From positions 39,359,977 through 39,423,976 of the forward strand of contig NC_029519.1 of the NCBI RefSeq assembly GCF_001577835.2: DNA of 64,000 nucleotides, read 5' to 3'. A model generated the notes under the pieces. The model did no database searches. It was not told the origin of the DNA and saw only the letters and a program-made list of their open reading frames with translations. This DNA is from Coturnix japonica (Eukaryota > Chordata > Aves > Galliformes > Phasianidae). The position numbers were made by a program, and so were the translations under genes. Below, piece after piece: positions 13,785 through 24,300 of this stretch. The first letter of the stretch is position 1; each line of letters opens with the position of its first letter.

Positions 13785-14170
13785 TTTTTGGACTCACTGA
13801 TGGGACTAGGAGGTTTAGGGGAGACCTTACAGCTCTTATCACACTTCAAATACCTGCAAGGTGACTGCAGCGAGAGCAGCGTTGGTCTCTTCTCACTGGT
13901 GACAGGATGAGGGTGAATGGCTTCAAGGTGTGCCAGGGTACATTTAGGTTGGAAACTGGGAAAAACTTCTTTACTGAAAGGGGGTTGTTAAGCACTGGAA
14001 TAGGCTCCCAAGGGAGGTGGTTGAGTCACCATCCTGAACGTGTTTAAAAACCGCCTAGATGTGGTGTTCAAGGACACAATTTAGCAGAGGATGTTAGGGT
14101 AGTTTGGTTAGGTTGTGGTTGGATTTAATGATCTTTTCCAGTCTGAGCAATTCTATTATTCTATTCAGTG
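13785..14170 (+). mobile_element. CR1 LINE 3' end, sense
   Basis: This is a plus-oriented CR1 tail. It shows GGGGAGACCTTACAGCTCT, CTTCTCACTGGTGACAGGA, AACTTCTTTACTGAAAG, GCTCCCAAGGGAGGTGG and, at the 3' end, GATCTTTTCCAGTC with ATTCTATTATTCTATT terminal repeats. It lies about 100 bases upstream of the WDR17 CpG island. The 5' truncation is usual for CR1. Confidence 0.85.
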
Positions 14171-14269
14171 TGGTGTCCACAAAGGAAGCTCGTTGGCTCA
14201 AGATTCATGCCATCTTACACATGAAAGGGTTCCTTTGCCACAGGGTGTGAAACCAGCTCTCCCTGAGAT

Positions 14270-14500
14270 GGTGGGAGCGCACACAGTCTCCCTTCCCTCC
14301 CCGCCGCCATGACAGCAGCGCGTAAACCCCCCTACCTGCCACGGAACAACCGACGCGGAGCGGCTCATCCCAGCTCCCTCGCGCCCCTCGGCGGCTCTCC
14401 CCGAGCTGCCGTCAGCGGCTCCAATCGGCTCGCAGCGGGGCGGGCCCGTCGGGTTACCCTGGCGACGGGATTGCTTTGCCCCTTGGCTGCGGGAAGGCAG
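14270..14500 (+). promoter_or_regulatory. WDR17: WDR17 CpG-island promoter and likely first non-coding exon
   Basis: This is the most CpG-dense stretch upstream of the first coding exon, and it lies in the right place and orientation. It holds a CCAAT box (CCAATCGG, 14421), a GC box (GGGGCGGG, 14437-14444) and an X-box-like palindrome (GTTACC-CT-GGCGAC, 14453-14466). A strong splice donor, GGCAG|GTGAGG, follows with the exon end at 14500. I infer that transcription starts just after the X-box-like site and that a short untranslated exon ends at 14500 and joins the exon at 21228. The exact start site cannot be read. CpG richness continues to about 14660. Confidence 0.65.
14453..14466 (+). promoter_or_regulatory. 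X-box-like (RFX) palindrome
   Basis: GTTACC, a CT spacer and GGCGAC approximate the RFX X-box (GYTRCC, 1-3 bases, RGNAAC). The left half matches and the right half differs at one core base. The site sits between the GC box and the first donor, as X-boxes of ciliary genes do. Binding is inferred. Confidence 0.4.
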
Positions 14501-14865
14501 GTGAGGGCTGGCGGCTGTTGGCCACGTCCCTGTGTCGGCGTTCCCTGCCCCGCCGCGGGCGGTGTTGTGTCACCTACCTGTGGCCCTGCCGGGGTTCTGG
14601 GCGGCTGTTGGAGGTGCGTAGGGTCGTGCTGGAGGGTGGTGTTGGGCTCTGGCGTGGTGTTTGGCAGTGTTTTGTTTTATACGTGTCTTTCTACAGGCGT
14701 TCTCGTGTGGAAACGGGCACTTGTAAATGTGGGGGTAGCAGTAGAAGTAGTAGTACGCCTGGAAAGTACTCGTCCTTTGCAGAAGGCAACGAAAACAGAG
14801 CTTTGGGCTTGTTTGTGATTCAGATGCCTACCGTGCTGGGTGGGGGGAACAGAAACAAGTGTAGA

Positions 14866-15095
14866 GAATCATAAAATAGTTTGGGTTGGAAGGGACCCTT
14901 AAGATCATCTCGTTCCAACCCCCTGCTATAGGCAGGGGCACCTCCTAAAGACCAGGTTGCTCACAGCCCCATCCAGCCTGGCTTTGAATGCATCCAGGGA
15001 GAGGGCATTCACAACCACACTGGGCAGCCTGTTCCAGTGTCTCACCATCCTCACAGTAAAGAATGTCTTCCTAATATCTAGTCTAAATCTACGCT
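14866..15095 (-). mobile_element. CR1 LINE 3' fragment, antisense
   Basis: Antisense CR1 tail with GAATCATAAAATAGTTTGGG, TTGGAAGGGACCCTTAAGA, CCAACCCCCTGCTATAGGCA, GGGCAGCCTGTTCCAGTG and TTCCTAATATCTAGTC in the expected order. It is moderately diverged and inserted just inside WDR17 intron 1. Confidence 0.9.
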
Positions 15096-15884
15096 ATTTT
15101 TTCAAGGAAAAAAAAAAGAGGCAGCATATAGTCTGAGCACCCCAGCTCATGAAGATAAGCTCGAGACCATTGACACTGCAAGAAAAAGTGGTATTTAAAG
15201 TTAGTTCTGTTAAACACATTTCTCTGCTGTCTTAGGAATGCTGCTTTATGTAGAAATGGCTGCACGCAATTTGTGAGACTGTTTTTGAGGGCTAGAAAAT
15301 AGCAAGTGTAGAATCCAAGTCTGGGTTTTTTAGAATGCAGAAGTAAGCTTCATAAACCTGGATTTTAAAGTCAGTAAGGAGCTTTATGTTATTAAGAGTT
15401 GTCCTAACTACTGCAGAATAGGAATACATAAATAGCTGAAAACTTGTTATGTATGGTAAACAATCAGATGTTCTTCCAAATTTAGCATGGTGTTATTTTG
15501 CCCGTTATATAAATAAATTACAGTTCCCATTGTCTTAAATTAAAGTTACTGACCTTTGCGCTACCTAATTGTTGACAGCACTAGAATAATGGAAATACCA
15601 TTAGGTTGTGGCATGTGCAAATATCTTTTCACCTGTCTTTCTTAACTTTCTACAGGTGTACTTGTATCAGTTACAGGTGTAGTCAAACGTTAGAGAACAA
15701 ATGTCTTGCATGAATCAGTTATGTTAACTCTATGTTTACATTTATATATATTTTGCAAGCTAAAACTGTTCAAAATCAATTAAGACCATAGTCAACTGTG
15801 GTAAATTGTTGTAACCCATATGGGGGCAAGATGATTTAAAGAACTTGTGAAGAAGCATTAGTAATATAAAACATTAAGATAACA

Positions 15885-15978
15885 ACCACCTCCCTGGGCA
15901 GCCCATTCCAGTACTTGACCACTCTTTCAGAGAATAACTTTCCTAATATTCTACCTGAAACTAACCTCTACTTGCAGT
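15885..15978 (-). mobile_element. Short CR1 LINE fragment, antisense
   Basis: Only the block CAACCACCTCCCTGGGCAGC, CATTCCAGTACTTGACCAC and TTTCCTAATATTCTACC remains, which is the middle of an antisense CR1 tail. Confidence 0.75.
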
Positions 15979-17511
15979 ATGTTTTTGGAGATAGAGTTTA
16001 TCCCAATCCTTTTGATTTATGTTTTAAGATCCTCAGTTTTATTTCTGTCTTGGGTTTAGTTGTTTCCATTACTTGCTCCCATTAAACAACATGCTTCTTA
16101 ATGAAGCATGAACAGCCATGCCTACTGACAGCCTGGGCCCTAGTCTCTTCCTTCTCTTCATTTCCTTTTTTAGTTGCTACTAAGTCTCTGAAAATAGCCA
16201 TAATAGGAGACTGATGATGGAATGAAAAAGGATATATGAAATTCCAGAGATAAATTTCATAAATAAGTTTGTATGCTTAGTTATAGAAATTAAGACTTAC
16301 TAAAGTGTGTGGTTAGTATTGAGCACTAGCTAATCATTTGTTATTAACCTATATCTTTTTTTGTCCTTAACTTGCTGGTTTTGAACACACAAGTAGCTGT
16401 ATCCCATTCAGATTTCCATAGAATAGAGTGCAATCTTGTTGCAGATAAAGTGTTTTCTGATGATGGGATTGTTTGGGGGATTTCCTGTTAATACTGTTGT
16501 TATTAAGAGCACATGGCCCATGGTGTGAGCTGTTAACTCTGCAAACTGTTCTGTAAAAATTCTTAGGGCCGAAGATGTCCATGTTTTGGAAGATTATGCT
16601 GGAGACAGATGCCCCAGTGTTCAGCTGTTTTCCTGATGAAGCTATTTTTATCTTATCTGTTTCCAGCTTCACCTAATTTCCCACATTTGGGTCATCAATT
16701 AGCCATCCATATTTTTTCTACTTAACCTGGCTCAGCTAACCAAAATCTGTTAACAGTAGTAAACATGAATTGCACAGGGACACAGCTGAACTCTGAGGGG
16801 TATAAAATACTTGCCTCAAGTTTCAGAAGTAGGCAGAATTATTTCTTTCTGTCATAGTTTTCTCTCCAACTTTTAAGTTATGTTTTGCTTGTGCTTCTGA
16901 TGCTGAAAGTTGTTTTTTGCTACATTCTTAGCATGTTAAAATGTCTTAAATACACTGTGTATCTATCTCAGCTAATTTATATTTCAGTACATTCATTTTT
17001 TAGTTGAAAAACATGTTAGAATGGCATAGCTTGTATGTTAGCTGCAGCAGGATAAATTCTATGGGCACGGTATAACAAATAGATGTAGCATATTTCTTGC
17101 TGTATTATGTATTTCCTGACAGTCAGAAAGTGCAATACAACAGCTCTGATTACATCCAGATTTGATTTATGTGTTGTGATTATGAAATGGCGACCAGTAT
17201 TTCAGCATCTAATTAGCTTTGGGTAAGGTTATAATTTTTCTCCACAGATAAACAGTGTGCCTTCCTATTTTTGCTTTATTAAGAAACTTAAAAATCAAAG
17301 ATATGTAATTTTCCTTTTTCTTCAAAGTTGTAACAGTTCTTCATTGAATTTGAATAGAAATGTCTGCTAAACAGTAGTAACAGTGATACTGCGTGTATGA
17401 TTATGCTCATTTATATCTTTTTCATAATAGACATTGAAGTTGTTTTCTTAGAAAGAAAATGCAACTGAAAGTTTCGTTGGATTTGTTTTTCAAGATCCAG
17501 TTACAGAATAA

Positions 17512-17656
17512 TCTTAGGAAGATGTGTGATCAAGTCCAATCCTCTGCTATTGTTGGCAGCTAGAGCCTAATCTTCATAAACCGATAAAGCTTAGCCTTAA
17601 AATTAGCTGCACTTTTGTCCTTATACTCTTACAGGAAGGTTGTTCTAGAACTGTGC
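17512..17656 (-). mobile_element. Possible very old CR1/L3-like fragment
   Basis: GATCAAGTCCAATCCTCTGC and a later GGTTGTTCTAGAACTG recall antisense CR1-type tails, but the intervening sequence does not align well by eye. It may be chance. Confidence 0.25.
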
Positions 17657-18203
17657 TGGCACAAGACCTTAGTGATGATGATGGTGTTTCATGGGCGTTA
17701 CTAACAGCTTGTTTTGATCACTGTGTGGTAGCCGAGCTATCCTATATGTTGTCTTGTCATATAAATCCATATAACTTGTTGGAAGGAGTAAATGAGGGTG
17801 AGAAGGAAAGGAGAGACCACATGCTTGCTGTTGTGCCATCAGTACTCTGGAAGCAGTTGGGGGGAAAGACCTAATTCTTGGCTGACCTCATATGACAGGC
17901 TCCCTGAAACCCGGGTTGGTTAAGGCTTATTGCACAGCCTCACTGTAGGCATGCTATTTTTGGATTTATTGTAGGATATTAACTATTATTACATACTTCA
18001 TGTTCTCACTGTAAAAGTTGTTAAAGCACAAATTAGTAAGTAAAACCAGACATGCTTTGTTTTGTTGTGGTTTTTTTTTTTTACTACAGAAACTGATATA
18101 CTGAGTTTACATAATGCCACGCGTGTCATTGAAAAAAAATCAGTGGATTTCTATATTGCAGTAACTAAGGATTTTTAAATAGTGTTTTGTTCTTTAATGT
18201 TTC

Positions 18204-18224
18204 TTTTTTTTTTTTTTTTTTTTG
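18204..18224. repeat. Poly-T tract
   Basis: An uninterrupted T run of about 20 bases inside WDR17 intron 1. No associated element is recognised. Confidence 0.85.
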
Positions 18225-19261
18225 TCTTTAATTCCCATCATTAATTTTGTGGCTTTATAATATGTGGGGAAATAAAACTGATGCAAACTTGTAGTTAATC
18301 TTTAAAATACTGTTAGTCAATAATGTATGGTAATATTAAGGAATATATTATGAAATAATACCTGTGATGTGGGTTGGCAGAGAATAATTGTGTGAAAAAG
18401 TTCCAAGTGAATTGTGGGATGAACTTATAAAATACCAATTTCTGAAGTCCAGATATTTGAAAATCATTCTTAACTTCAAAATCTGCTTAATGCTGATTTA
18501 GAGCAAGAGTATATCAAACTTGTCCATATCGTTTCTTAAGTAGTCGAATATCTAACAATTTCTGAGTAAGGTTTTAAACAGAAACAAGCAGTTATTAGAA
18601 ATGCGTTTGGAGAAAAATAGTAATTCATTGTTGATTTGATATAGGAAATTTGATCACAGAAGTGATAAATCAGGGTAGGGAAGTTGTAACTATTCGTCTG
18701 GTTCTGAAGATGTTTTGTCAGAACTGAAATGAATTGCTGATCTCAGCAGTTGTTAGATAGGATGGGAGAACAGTGTCAGCTTGTTAATTGCAGTGCCATT
18801 TAGATCTTGATTTTCATATGTAATCTTCTGTCCTGTGCGTTTTAGATAAAGTATATATGAGTGTTATATTTAAGGTTATGTTTTAGTGTTTAGAGATTGA
18901 GGCCACAATACTCTTCAGTTTATCCCTTCAGATTCTGTTGAGGATATGGCTTTGTAAAGAACTTAATCTCACAGTGAAAAGTTACCTGCAAGAAAGTAAC
19001 TGGAAGTAAGATCAATTGTAATATCACTTCAAGAAAAACATTAGTTCTGTAAACTTTGGGGCCAGTCATTCATCTCCATTAATGTAAATAAAACACTTAG
19101 ATATGCCTTAAAGATGGCTGTTCTGGTCTGATCTACTTAAATGCCTTATTAACTCCCAATGCTTGAACAAAAATTCAATTTGCTCTATTCGGACTTAGAT
19201 ATCATGGTAGCTTTTGTTGCCATTAAAGGAGAGAATGAAAGAATGATGGCAGTATGTATGT

Positions 19262-19460
19262 AGGAGAAATGCTGAGTCACGGCTTGAACACCATTGATTG
19301 AGCACCTGGTGGGAAGGCAGGGCCAACCCAGGGGAGCTCAGGTGCATGCAATGTTCCTGAGTGACCAGAAGGGGTGGAGCCAGGATCTCCCCCTTCCTAT
19401 ACCTCATTTAAGGTCTGACAGGGAAGGGTATCTTGTTGGAGATTCCAGTGTACCTTTCAT
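19262..19460 (+). repeat. Unnamed dispersed repeat, copy 4 (plus)
   Basis: This is the best-preserved copy of the family also seen at 1196 (inverted), 1760 and 5830. It runs from about GAGTCACGGCTTGAACACC through GGGAGCTCAGGTGCATG and GGGGTGGAGCCAGGATCT to CTCATTTAAGGTCTGACAGG and TTGGAGATT. The promoter-like ATTTAAGG would fit an LTR fragment or a non-autonomous element. No target duplications or partner ends were found, so the class is open. Confidence 0.6.
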
Positions 19461-21227
19461 GGGTAAGCAGATTATTTCCTTTGTTTCTGTGTCTGCTGTA
19501 TTTGGGCACATACTCATTTGCTGCAGCTGGGGTCTTGCTCCTTTGCTATCATTACAGCACTTTACTGGTTTACTGCATGCTATGCTATTCATGACACATA
19601 AATAACCAATGTAGGCTTTGAATGGCAACAAATCCCAATTACTGCTGAATTGATAAGGCTGTATACCATATGTAATCTTGAGCAGTGTGCCCTTATGAAG
19701 AGGCAGGGCAGCCTGAAACAAAGGCTTTCCTAAATATGCTGGTATTAATATACTCAAAGTGGTGGTTTTTAGGTTGTGATAAGCAGTAGCAACGTGCATG
19801 TGATTCATTTAGCACATCAGTGACTTCTTCATCATTTAGTCAAAGACCAGGGATACTGTTGAGCATTTCTTCAGTTGTTTGAGTGGATGTATCTGATATA
19901 AACCTGGATTTCTGATGTAGTTTGATGTTGCAGACAATTACACGCTTTAAGTGTGAGGTGAAGTCTTTAAACTCTAGAAGAATTTCAGCAGTATGGTAGG
20001 AAGCTCTTTTTTGTTCTTGTGTATGTATCTGCTAAACTGGAGGGCTATGTAACTCCAAGCAGTCTTTAGTTAATCTGGGAGTGGTACTTCTCATAAACAT
20101 ATTGGGTGTCTTGATTTAATCTTTCTGTAGTTTGGTGCTTTGCCTTTGAATGTCATAATTCCTGAGTAAGATGCTGGAAAGTCTCAGTGTTGCTGCTTCT
20201 CTTCCCTCCTGTGTATCTGAGAACTTAACTTGCTTACCTGATCGCCTTCATGAAAACTGTGCTTAAGTAGAACTGGTAATGACACTGAGTTGCATACTGG
20301 TGTTAGGAGGGAATCCAGTTCTCTTGTGACACTAGGTAATGCTGACCACCAACTCCAAGCATTTGCAATTATTCTATTAATAGCTTTGGAGAAATAATTC
20401 AGCCTAGGAAGATACAGTTTGTCTGGGTTCTGGACTTCAGAAATGGGGATTGTGTAGTTCTCAAGGTTCTCTAATTGTCATGTGAATAATACAACTTCTT
20501 TACGATAAAGTCTGACGTGATATTTACTGTAGAAGTAATAGATATATGAAACTATCCTGAGGGAGAGGAAAGCAGTGGATGCATTCTGATGAATTAGTGA
20601 ACATTAGGCTTCCTGAATTTGCCAGCCACTGCTGGTAGCTGTAGCTGAGCCCTTCAGGCTCTGCACATTGCAGTGAAGATGCTTTTGGTTGCTTTCTGTT
20701 TTAATGTTGTTAAGCATAAGATGTGCCTGCAATGATTGAAAATGCAGAACTCCTCCCTCTGCCAGCTGAAAGCACTCCCTACGTAACCCAGACATATCAC
20801 ATCACATGACTCTGGAAGTAATTTATATTTTAATACCAGCTCTTGTGCACTGAACCACTCTTCTTACAGACAGTATATTTAGGGGAAAAAGACAAATCGT
20901 TATTGGAGACAAATAACAATTTAAAGAGCAACCTCATTTTCAGAGCTCAGAAGCATTCTAAAATCAAGCCTTTAGCACAAACCTCCTTTAGTTTAAAATA
21001 CTGGAATGCACAATCTTTACTGTTTTACTGTTTAATTTTCTGTTTTAGTGCTGATTTCTGCTTCTTTTCAGAATCCAATATATGGATAATGTTTATATTG
21101 TTGCTAAAGGTATCTCAAACGATAAAGCTTTAAATTCATAAATATGTAATCAGGGAATCGTGACAGAGTTCAGATCTGATCTTGTAGTTTTCAGTAAATT
21201 TCAGCACAGAACTCGTTGTACTTGCAG

Positions 21228-21331
21228 GTGTTCAGATTCTGTATTTTTAATTTCCACATTCATTCATGGCTTGGATGACTTACATTTCCCACTGGTATGA
21301 TGAAGATGATTGGTATGAAGGACAGCAACGA
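21228..21331 (+). CDS. WDR17: WDR17 exon with start codon (coding exon 1)
   Basis: The acceptor TTGCAG ends at 21227 and the donor CGA|GTAAG follows 21331. ATG is at 21266 and gives 22 codons starting [19 protein letters not shown], closely matching the vertebrate WDR17 start. An in-frame TAA at 21248 rules out a longer N-terminus in this exon, so the extended start recalled for a human isoform is not available here. Ends in phase 0. Confidence 0.93.
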
Positions 21332-24300
21332 GTAAGAATTGCTTAAATTAATATTTTTCTCCTTTTAGTTTTGTTTCTCTTTAAGCTTCTGTTTATTATG
21401 TAACTAGTATCAATGTTTCTATGGTGTTGCAAGTTTCAATAGGATTTTTATATCATATGTAACATCTAAACTGATTTTTATTTGAAAATTAATGTTTCTA
21501 GGTTGATAAATTATACTAGAAGTTAAGACAGCTGTTTGCATTTGTTGTTTGCATAATTTAATTGCTAGATTTCTTTAATATTAAATGAGATGGGATTCAA
21601 ACTTACATTAATTCTTTGTGATACGGTACTATGTGTGGAGTAAACTAATTAGATGTGTTAATTGAATCAAACAACAATTGGGAGATAAATTCACCTGAGG
21701 TCATTTCCAAGTTCTACTTTGAATACGTGTGCTTTTCTTTTTACTAACGTTTTTCTGAAGAGGAGTGTGGTTACTATAGCAACATCTGCTGGGTAGCTTG
21801 GATTCTTTTTTATAACTATATGCTTTGGGCAAGCTTGATCTACATCTGCTTTCATAGATTTAGGGTGAGAAATGAGTATCGGATTTCTTTAGCTGCATTG
21901 AGTTGCTTTACATAACTGTGTAATTTCTATTTCTCATTTTAATAGTGTGTTCTCAGCTATTGAATCAGAATGTGGGTGATGCTACTGAAACACAAAGGCC
22001 AGCAGCTTTTAAAAACATACTATCATGCATCACATGGTAATATCATTTATATGCTCACGAATATTAAAAAAAAGGTGGATCCTTGTACTTCTTGCACGAT
22101 TCTAATACTACATGTGACTCTTGCCTTAGAATGTCTCAGAAGTGGAATTATCCTTTAATAGCTGCTCGACAGATACAGATGAGATGTACCTAGAGGTAGC
22201 ATCTTGACAGTCAACCAGCACAAAAGCAATCTTTAATGATTTTGGGAACTCTGAATTGCAAGATGATACTCTTATGGAGGGTGTTAAATGTTTTACACTG
22301 ATATAATGCAAAGGAGTACATACAACCATGTATCATATAATATATGATATATACATAATAGATGAACAGTCAATACCTCTAGTTTTGCAACCAGTGCACT
22401 ATGGTGTCTCAGGTTGATTGTATGTACTTCGAGGTTCTTTATGATGTATTGTTAAAAGTACCAGACTTAGTCTGATTTAAATTGTAGTATTTCTATTTAG
22501 TTTGTCTTGTTCACACTTTGAGATATTCTAGTGAAGCTGTACTTACAGCGTATTAAGGAAGTGAAGAACACTTCTTCGTAGGACTTCCTTGACATCAGAT
22601 TTTCTTTGAAACGTTTAATTTCTATGCTTAAAACACAACAATAACATCTTAATGGTTTTGATTTCAAGTAAGAAATCCTGATTTTATATTCTTATACTCA
22701 TGTCCTTGAGAAGCTTCTTGTCTTGTGGAAGAAAATTTGGAAACTGAGTAAAAATTATAATTGTGAATTTTATTTATTAAAATATTATCCTTTGAAGGAT
22801 TTTCATAAACAGTCAAGGTGACTGAATTAAAAATGCAGTAATTCCTATCTAATTTCTGAATGCCTTGCCTTGAAATTAGCATTCTGTTACTGTAGGTTAC
22901 CTTGAATATCATTATATACTTCTTGAGAGAAGTATTTGATTTAAATTATTTCAAATTTTTGGGGTTTTCTTTTGTGCTTAGTGCATATCCTTAGAATTGT
23001 GTCATCGGAGATGAGCAAAAATAGCAGCTGCAGAAGGATAATGTTAACAAAAATTACACACGTTATTATGTAATAGCCTGTAAGCAAGGGATTAGGAGAG
23101 CAGGTGAATGGAAGAATCTCTGTGTATTTGCTGAGCTGGCACCACTAAGGACGGAAATATTTTTTTTCCTTCCTGCTTTCTATCCTAATGTTTTCTAGGA
23201 AATGAAAATGAGCTTTGTAAGGATGCTTGGCTGGTTGGTTTTGTATTTAAATGGAGCTTCTGATTCCTTTGCCTCAAATCCTAAAGTTGCTGCCTGTACC
23301 ATAAAATCCAATGTTATAGGGCAGAATGCACTTCCAGTCTGATTTAAGTCCAGACTTAACCAAATGTCAGCCAGGTGCAGAACATTCCTCAGACTTCTTC
23401 CCATGTGAGGTCAGATAGTTAAGTCCGTTCTGCTAGTACTTCAGCTCTGGGTTTATTGTGGAGGTTTAAAAGAGATGTGAAAACTAAGAGAACATTATTC
23501 TTTTAAAATACCTTTTCCTGTAACTGTTCTTTTTCTAGTCAGTGTCCAGATAATCAAACACACCCATTTTAAACTTGTTAATCATAAGTTAGTAAACTTG
23601 CAGCCGGTGTTTGAAGGCGATGAGTCTAGCAAAGGATTCTGCTGTTCTAGAAGAATGATAGAATCACAGAATTACCCAGGTTGGAAAAGACCTTAAAGAT
23701 CATCAAGTCCAACCACAACCTAACCATAGTACCCTAACTCTAACAACTCTCTGCTAAATCATATCCCTGAGCAGCACACCCAAACGGCTCTTAAATACAT
23801 CCAGGGATGGCGATTCAACCACCTCCCTGGGGAGCCTATTCCAGTACCTAACTACCCTTTCTGTAAAGAAGTGTTTCCTAACATCCAACCTAAACTTACC
23901 CTGGCACAACTTGAGGCCATTTCCCCTTGTCCTGTCACTTGTCACCAGTGAGAAGAAACTTGCCCCATTCTCACTGTAAGCACCTTTCAGGTACTGGAAG
24001 AGAGCAATAAAGTCTCCTCTCAGCCTCCTTTTCCCCAGACTAAACAGCCCCAGTTTCCTCAGCCTCTCCTCATAGGGTTGATTCTCCAAGCCCTTCACAA
24101 GCCTTGTTGTCCTTCTCTGGGCCTGCTCCAGTACCTCCATATCTTTCCTGTGCACGCTGAACAGTGTTGAAATACAAAGCTTTTTTCAACTGTGGTGCAC
24201 TGAAACTGGCACTTTACCTTGGTTTTCTGATACTTCATGAGCAGCAGGCAATGTGTGTTCTATGAATTGTGTACAGAAATAGAAAGAAACTTGTCTGCTT

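Larger units (their letters stand above)
1..14270. other. Gene-poor upstream intergenic DNA
   Basis: This is AT-rich DNA without any exon I can support. Open frames are short, and none resembles a known protein except degraded CR1 reverse-transcriptase pieces. It holds CR1 fragments (about 2438, 4020, 5617 and 13785), three copies of an unnamed repeat (about 1200, 1760 and 5830), poly-A/T tracts and a purine-rich tract near 9890. In mammals GPM6A lies on this side of WDR17; I see no trace of its exons. A distal enhancer or non-coding RNA could be present but cannot be recognised by eye. Confidence 0.6.
14501..21227 (+). other. WDR17: WDR17 intron 1 (5' UTR intron)
   Basis: The inferred intron runs from the GTGAGG donor at 14501 to the acceptor TTGCAG ending at 21227. 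It contains two antisense CR1 pieces (14866 and 15885), a copy of an unnamed repeat at 19262, a 20-base T run near 18204 and a small hairpin at 16091-16109. No internal exon is supported. Confidence 0.5.

Noticed and set aside
14309-14874. Open frames of 132 and 169 codons across the CpG island
   Set aside because: They overlap promoter elements and a strong splice donor and have G/R/V-rich composition typical of stop-poor CpG DNA. They do not join any WDR17 frame.
16091-16109. Hairpin ATGCTTC-TTAAT-GAAGCAT
   Set aside because: A 7-bp-arm hairpin is expected by chance in 64 kb, and no element surrounds it.
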